Made by a program: the position numbers and the translations under genes. Under the pieces are notes generated by a model, which was not told the DNA's origin, made no database searches, and saw nothing but the letters and a program-made list of their open reading frames with translations. DNA of 62,096 bases from Methylibium sp035476815. Its GTDB lineage: Bacteria > Pseudomonadota > Gammaproteobacteria > Burkholderiales > Burkholderiaceae_C. The stretch is from the NCBI GenBank assembly GCA_035476815.1, contig DATILD010000098.1:1-62096 (forward strand), read 5' to 3'. Of the stretch, positions 58,468-62,096 are shown piece after piece. The number at the start of each line of letters is the position of its first letter. Positions within the stretch are counted from its first letter, which is position 1.

Positions 58468-59429
58468 CACTCGATCTTCACGCCGCCCTGCGCGACCACG
58501 GTCGCCCAGTTCTTGCGCTCGCGCTCGAAGAAGCTGCCCATCTCGGCCGGCGTCATCGTGTAGACCTCGGCGCCCTGAGCCACGAGGCGCTCGCGCACCT
58601 CGGGCGAGCGGATGATGCGGGTCAGCTCGGCCGACAGCCGCGCCACCACCGCCGGCGGCGTGGCGGCCGGCATCAGCACGCCCTGCCAGGTGCCGGACTC
58701 GAAGCCGGCGATGCCCTGCTCGGCCAGCGTCGGCACGTTGGCGAGCAGCGGCACGCGGGTAGCCTTCGACACGCCCAGCACCTTCAGCTTGCCCGACTGC
58801 ACATGCGGCAGCGTCGCGAGCATGCCGTTCATCAACACCTGGGTCTGGCCGCCGACGGTGTCGCCGATCGCCTGCGCGCCGCCCTTGTAGGGGATGTAGG
58901 TCCAGTTGGCCTTCGTGGCCTTCTCGACCGCGACGCCGGCCAGGTGCGGCGCGCTGCCGATCGCGGTGACCGCGAAGTTCAGCTGAGCCTTGTGCGACAG
59001 CGCCACCAGCTCCTTCAGGTTGCTCGCCTGCACCGAGGGGTGCACGACCAGCAGGTGCGGCGAGTAGGCCAGCATGCCGACGCCGCGCAGGTCCTTGCTC
59101 GGGTCGAAGGGCAGCTTGGCGTAGACGGAGGACGTGATCGCCAGCGCACCGACATCGCACAGCAGCAGCGTGTGACCGTCGTTGGCCTTGGCGACCAGGT
59201 CGGTGCCGGTGTTGCCGTTGGCGCCGGCCTTGTTCTCGACGATGACGGTCTGCTTCAGCGCCTCCGACAGCGGCCCGGCGATCGCCCGCGCGATGATGTC
59301 CGACGAGCCGCCGGGCGAGTAGGGCACGACGATGCGGATCGGCTGGCTGGGCCAGGTCTGAGCCTGGGCGCCGGCGGCGACAAGGGCGCAGGCGGCGGCC
59401 AGCGTGCGGGCGAAGTGGCGTCGATTCAT
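58467..59429 (-). CDS. TctC/Bug-family periplasmic solute-binding protein
   Basis: A 320-residue full-length Bug protein. The signal peptide covers about residues 1-23 (FARTLAAACALVAAGAQAQT). Family motifs: PIRIVVPYSPGGSSDIIARA, VVENKAGANGNTGTDLVAKA, then LPHVQSGKLKVLGVSKA and NVPTLAEQGIAGFESGTW. It binds a small carboxylate in the periplasm; the neighbours suggest glucarate or a related aldarate. Membrane TctAB genes are not in the window. It is the first gene of the operon from the promoter at 59526-59553. Confidence 0.93.
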   Translation of the reverse strand: MNRRHFARTLAAACALVAAGAQAQTWPSQPIRIVVPYSPGGSSDIIARAIAGPLSEALKQTVIVENKAGANGNTGTDLVAKANDGHTLLLCDVGALAITSSVYAKLPFDPSKDLRGVGMLAYSPHLLVVHPSVQASNLKELVALSHKAQLNFAVTAIGSAPHLAGVAVEKATKANWTYIPYKGGAQAIGDTVGGQTQVLMNGMLATLPHVQSGKLKVLGVSKATRVPLLANVPTLAEQGIAGFESGTWQGVLMPAATPPAVVARLSAELTRIIRSPEVRERLVAQGAEVYTMTPAEMGSFFERERKNWATVVAQGGVKIE

Positions 59430-59515
59430 CAGGGTCTCCTGGGCGAAGGGCCGGCTTGGGCGGGCCTTCGGGGTGGGGCGGGGTGGTCGGATGGCGTTCC
59501 GGTCGAGAACTTATA

Positions 59516-59535
59516 GTTGTCAGTCATCGTACAAC
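59516..59535. promoter_or_regulatory. inverted repeat over the TctC-operon -10, probable GntR site
   Basis: GTTGT (59516-59520) and ACAAC (59531-59535) flank a 10-base spacer. The arms are the same as those of the compact GTTGT-ATG-ACAAC site at 60359-60371. The right arm overlaps the -10 box of the TctC promoter, so repression by the FadR-type regulator is likely. Confidence 0.5.
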
Positions 59536-59553
59536 ATGACCGCCTGCTGTCAA
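59526..59553 (-). promoter_or_regulatory. sigma-70-like promoter of the TctC-dehydrogenase-aldolase-reductase operon
   Basis: On the minus strand TTGACA (59553-59548, a consensus -35) and TACGAT (59531-59526) are 16 bases apart, about 97 bases before the TctC start. The -35 lies in the gap just before the GntR gene's 3' end at 59590. Confidence 0.62.
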
Positions 59554-59589
59554 GCCGGATGTGCCCGAGGTCGCTGCGCCGGCCGCCGG

Positions 59590-60348
59590 TCAGGAACCGA
59601 GCGTGGCGTCGGGGGTGGTCGTCGGCGCTGCGGCGTTGGCGCGCCGCCGCCGCTCGCGGCTGTTGGCCAGGTGGGTGCGCATCGCGGCCCGGGCCGCTTC
59701 CACGTCCTGGCCGGCGATCGCGTCGTAGATGCTCTCGTGCTCGCCGTTGACGCGCTTGAGGTAGTCGATGCGCTGCGTGCTCGCCGCCTCCGGCGCCTCG
59801 AGCCGGGCGCGCGGGATGATCATCGCGCCCAGGCTGCCCATCAGGTCGGCGAAATGGGTGTTCTGGGTCGCCCGCGCGACCTCGAGGTGGAACTGGAAGT
59901 CGGGGCCGACCGCGTCGCGGCCCTCGTCGACGGCCGCCGCGAAGGCGTCGAGTGCGGTGCGCATCGCCCGCAGGTTGTCGGCACTGCGGCGCATCGCCGC
60001 GAGGCCCGCCGCCTCGGTCTCGATGCCGATGCGCAGCTCCAGCACCGAGATCACGTCGCGCAGCGTCGCGAACTGCTCGGCCGACAGGCGGAACGGTGGC
60101 GCCTCGCCCAGCCCCTCGACGAAGGTGCCGATGCCGTGCCTTGTGGCCACCAGGCCGCTGGCCTGCAGCTTGGAGATCGCCTCGCGCACGACGGTGCGGC
60201 TGACGCCGAACTCCGCCATGATCGCCGCCTCGGTCGGCAGCTTGGCGCCGGGGGGCAGGCGGCCGTCGCGGATGCGGTCGCCGAGCGCGTCGACGAGTTC
60301 GAGCGCAAGCGTGCGGGGCCGGCGGCGCGGCGCGTAGGCGGTGTCCAT
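59590..60348 (-). CDS. GntR-family regulator, FadR/FCD subgroup
   Basis: A 252-residue protein from the ATG at 60348. N-terminal winged helix: LALELVDALGDRIRDGRLPP, EAAIMAEFGVSRTVVREAIS, KLQASGLVATRHGIGTFVEG. C-terminal FCD domain about 95-235 with metal-type ligands in DFQFHLEVARATQN and VNGEHESIYDAIAGQD. FCD regulators bind sugar acids or other carboxylates, fitting control of the glucarate genes. An operator of the TNGT-N3-ACNA type (TTGT-ATG-ACAA) lies at 60359-60371, just upstream of its own start. Confidence 0.92.
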   Translation of the reverse strand: MDTAYAPRRRPRTLALELVDALGDRIRDGRLPPGAKLPTEAAIMAEFGVSRTVVREAISKLQASGLVATRHGIGTFVEGLGEAPPFRLSAEQFATLRDVISVLELRIGIETEAAGLAAMRRSADNLRAMRTALDAFAAAVDEGRDAVGPDFQFHLEVARATQNTHFADLMGSLGAMIIPRARLEAPEAASTQRIDYLKRVNGEHESIYDAIAGQDVEAARAAMRTHLANSRERRRRANAAAPTTTPDATLGS

Positions 60349-60358
60349 GCTGGCCTGA

Positions 60359-60371
60359 GTTGTATGACAAC
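60359..60371. promoter_or_regulatory. FadR-type operator upstream of the GntR gene
   Basis: GTTGT-ATG-ACAAC is a perfect 5-3-5 palindrome matching the TNGT-N3-ACNA pattern of FCD-type GntR regulators. It lies 10 bp upstream of the regulator's ATG, so autoregulation is likely. Confidence 0.65.
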
Positions 60372-60415
60372 AGACGATGTTTGGCAAGGGCCGCGCCCTC
60401 GCCCGTCCGCCGGCC

Positions 60416-61747
60416 TCAGCGGACCATGCAGGGCCGCTTCGGATCGAAGGTCCAGTCCGGGATCAGGTGCTGCATCGCGACCGCGTCGTCGCGCGCGCCC
60501 AGGCCATGCTCGAGGTAGAGGCGGTGCGCCTTCTCGACCTCGGCCATGTCGAGCTCGACGCCCAGGCCCGGCTGCTTGGGCACCTGCACATGGCCGCCGA
60601 CGATCTTCAGCGGGTCCTTCGTGAGGCGCTGGCCGTCCTGCCAGATCCAGTGCGTGTCGATCGCGGTCACCTTGCCCGGCGCGGCGGCGCCGACATGCGT
60701 GAACATCGCCAGCGACACGTCGAAGTGGTTGTTCGAGTGCGAGCCCCAGGTCAGGCCCCAGTCGCGGCAGGTCTGCGCGACGCGCACCGAGCCGGCCATC
60801 GTCCAGAAGTGCGGGTCGGCCAGGGGAATGTCCACCGATTGCAGCGAAAGCGCATGCGAAAGCTGGCGCCAGTCGGTCGCGATCATGTTGGTTGCCGTCG
60901 GCAGGCCGGTGGCGCGGCGGAATTCCGCCATCACTTCGCGGCCCGAAAATCCGTCTTCCGCGCCGCAGGGGTCTTCGGCATAAGCCACCACGCCGCGCAT
61001 GTCGCGCATCAGGCGGATCGCGTCCTTGAGCAACCAGCCGCCGTTCGGGTCCAGCGTCACGCGCGCCTTCGGAAAGCGCTCGTGCAATGCCTTGATCGCT
61101 TCGATCTCTTCCTCGGCGCGCAGCACGCCGCCCTTGAGCTTGAAGTCGTTGAAGCCATATCGCTCGAACGCTGCTTCGGCCAGGCGCACGACGGATTCGG
61201 GCGTCATCGCGGTTTCATGCCGCAAGCGGAACCAGTCGTTGCCGGCCTGCGGATCGCTTGCGTACGGCAAATCGGTCTTCGACTTGTCGCCGACGAAGAA
61301 CAGGTAGCCCAGCATCTCCACTGCATCACGTTGCTGGCCCTCGCCGAGCAGCGCGGCAACCGGCACTTCCAGGTGCTGGCCGAGCAGGTCGAGGAAGGCT
61401 GACTCGATTGCGGTGACCGCGTGAATGGTGGTGCGCAGGTCGAAAGTCTGCTGCCCGCGGCCGCCGGCGTCGCGGTCGGCGAATTGGCGCTGGACCTGCT
61501 GCAGCACGCGAAGGTGATCGCCGACCGGCTGGCCGACGACCAGTGCGCCCGCGTCTTCCAGCGTCTGGCGGATCTTTTCTCCGCCCGGCACTTCACCGAC
61601 GCCGGTGTGGCCCGCGCTGTCTGTGAGGATCAACAGGTTGCGGGTGAAGAAGGGGCCGTGCGCGCCGCTGAGGTTGAGCAGCATGCTGTCGCGCCCCGCG
61701 ACGGGGATCACCCGCAGGGCGGTGACTCGTGGAGTTGCGGTATTCAT
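60416..61747 (-). CDS. gudD: glucarate dehydratase
   Basis: A 443-residue enolase-superfamily enzyme: LLNLSGAHGPFFTRNLLILT, TAIESAFLDLLGQHLEVPVA, the catalytic Lys-x-Lys in GFNDFKLKGGVL, metal ligands in TLDPNGGW and YAEDPCGAEDG, and WGSHSNNHFDVSLAM with the catalytic His. The length and these motifs are those of GudD. It dehydrates D-glucarate (and L-idarate) to 5-keto-4-deoxy-D-glucarate, feeding the GarL-type aldolase. Only 16 bp separate it from the hydroxyacid dehydrogenase upstream. Its base composition is slightly less GC-rich than that of the block below. Confidence 0.96.
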   Translation of the reverse strand: MNTATPRVTALRVIPVAGRDSMLLNLSGAHGPFFTRNLLILTDSAGHTGVGEVPGGEKIRQTLEDAGALVVGQPVGDHLRVLQQVQRQFADRDAGGRGQQTFDLRTTIHAVTAIESAFLDLLGQHLEVPVAALLGEGQQRDAVEMLGYLFFVGDKSKTDLPYASDPQAGNDWFRLRHETAMTPESVVRLAEAAFERYGFNDFKLKGGVLRAEEEIEAIKALHERFPKARVTLDPNGGWLLKDAIRLMRDMRGVVAYAEDPCGAEDGFSGREVMAEFRRATGLPTATNMIATDWRQLSHALSLQSVDIPLADPHFWTMAGSVRVAQTCRDWGLTWGSHSNNHFDVSLAMFTHVGAAAPGKVTAIDTHWIWQDGQRLTKDPLKIVGGHVQVPKQPGLGVELDMAEVEKAHRLYLEHGLGARDDAVAMQHLIPDWTFDPKRPCMVR

Positions 61748-61763
61748 GGGAGAGAACGTGCCT

Positions 61764-62096
61764 TTACGCTGCCGGCGCGGCCGAGATCAGCCGGCCCTCG
61801 GCAAAAAATGAATGGAGGTTGTCGAACACGCGGTCGGCCATGGCCTGCCGCGTCTCGAGCGTGCCACTCGCGATGTGCGGCGCCAGCACGACGTTGTCGA
61901 GCGCCATCAGTTCCTGGGGGACATTCGGCTCGTCCTGGTAGACATCGAGACCCGCGCCGGCAATGCGCTTTTCTTTCAGGGCCCACACCAGCGCCTGCTC
62001 GTCGACCACCGAGCCGCGAGCGACGTTGACCAGGAAGCCCTTGGGCCCCAGCGCGTCCAGCACGGCGGCGTCGATGAGATGGCGTGTCGCGGCACC
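61764..62096 (-). CDS. D-2-hydroxyacid dehydrogenase, C-terminal part (partial at window edge)
   Basis: Open to the last base of the window; 110 C-terminal residues are visible. It reads AATRHLIDAAVLDALGPKGF, then VARGSVVDEQALVWAL, DVYQDEPNVPQEL and LAPHIASGTLETRQ with the catalytic Arg, Glu and His. It is a close paralogue of the dehydrogenase at 57505-58467 (for example AATRHLIDAAVLDALG is shared exactly). It is probably the gene preceding gudD in the same transcript. Confidence 0.92.
   Translation of the reverse strand, partial: GAATRHLIDAAVLDALGPKGFLVNVARGSVVDEQALVWALKEKRIAGAGLDVYQDEPNVPQELMALDNVVLAPHIASGTLETRQAMADRVFDNLHSFFAEGRLISAAPAA

Overview
The window is a uniformly GC-rich, densely packed stretch of a proteobacterial chromosome. 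The style of its genes suggests Burkholderiales: Bug/TctC binding proteins, a fused IcmF mutase, long operons and short intergenic gaps. This placement is an inference from gene families. I saw no rRNA or tRNA genes, CRISPR array, phage or intact insertion sequence.

Layout. 0-10 kb holds signalling and envelope genes: a diguanylate cyclase, an FKBP isomerase, a hybrid histidine kinase, a secreted RTX protein and a CorC-type membrane protein. 10-19 kb is a minus-strand acyl-CoA and cobalamin block: AcuI-like reductase, metal or cobalamin receptor, acyl-CoA dehydrogenase, 3-hydroxyacyl-CoA dehydrogenase, cobalamin adenosyltransferase, a small unknown protein, and isobutyryl-CoA mutase IcmF. 19-53 kb is the most striking part. 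It looks like a chromosomal regulon for a camphor-type bicyclic terpenoid. It has homologues of both diketocamphane Baeyer-Villiger monooxygenases, a CYP101-type P450 with its putidaredoxin-like ferredoxin and reductase, a CamD-like dehydrogenase, a third luciferase-like monooxygenase, a CoA ligase, crotonases, a thiolase, several SnoaL/NTF2-like proteins and two TetR regulators. A plus-strand operon adds a DUF1302/DUF1329/BNR/RND export-uptake module plus orphan cytochrome-oxidase III/IV-like subunits. 53-62 kb holds an AraC regulator, a DUF1810 protein, an EEP hydrolase and a D-glucarate catabolic cluster (gudD, aldolase, tartronate semialdehyde reductase) with a FadR-type regulator.

How the parts fit. 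Six copies of the palindrome GTCAAC-N6-GTTGAC occur in the 19-53 kb region, all in promoter gaps between divergent transcription units. In two cases a half-site is the -35 box of a good sigma-70 promoter. This points to one local TetR regulon. The regulon carries its own flavin supply: RibB with a degenerate cyclohydrolase domain, a separate complete RibA, an FMN reductase fused to an IclR-like domain, and dodecin. That suits FMNH2-dependent monooxygenases. In the known Pseudomonas pathway camphor ends in acetyl-CoA and isobutyryl-CoA; IcmF next door would turn isobutyryl-CoA into butyryl-CoA for the adjacent beta-oxidation genes. No FAD-type OTE monooxygenase (CamG) is present, so the second ring cleavage must differ or be encoded elsewhere.

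Decay and rearrangement signs cluster at 38.5-40.1 kb (P450 remnant, internally deleted TctC). A 270-bp nested palindrome lies at 10.0-10.3 kb, and a gene remnant follows the histidine kinase.
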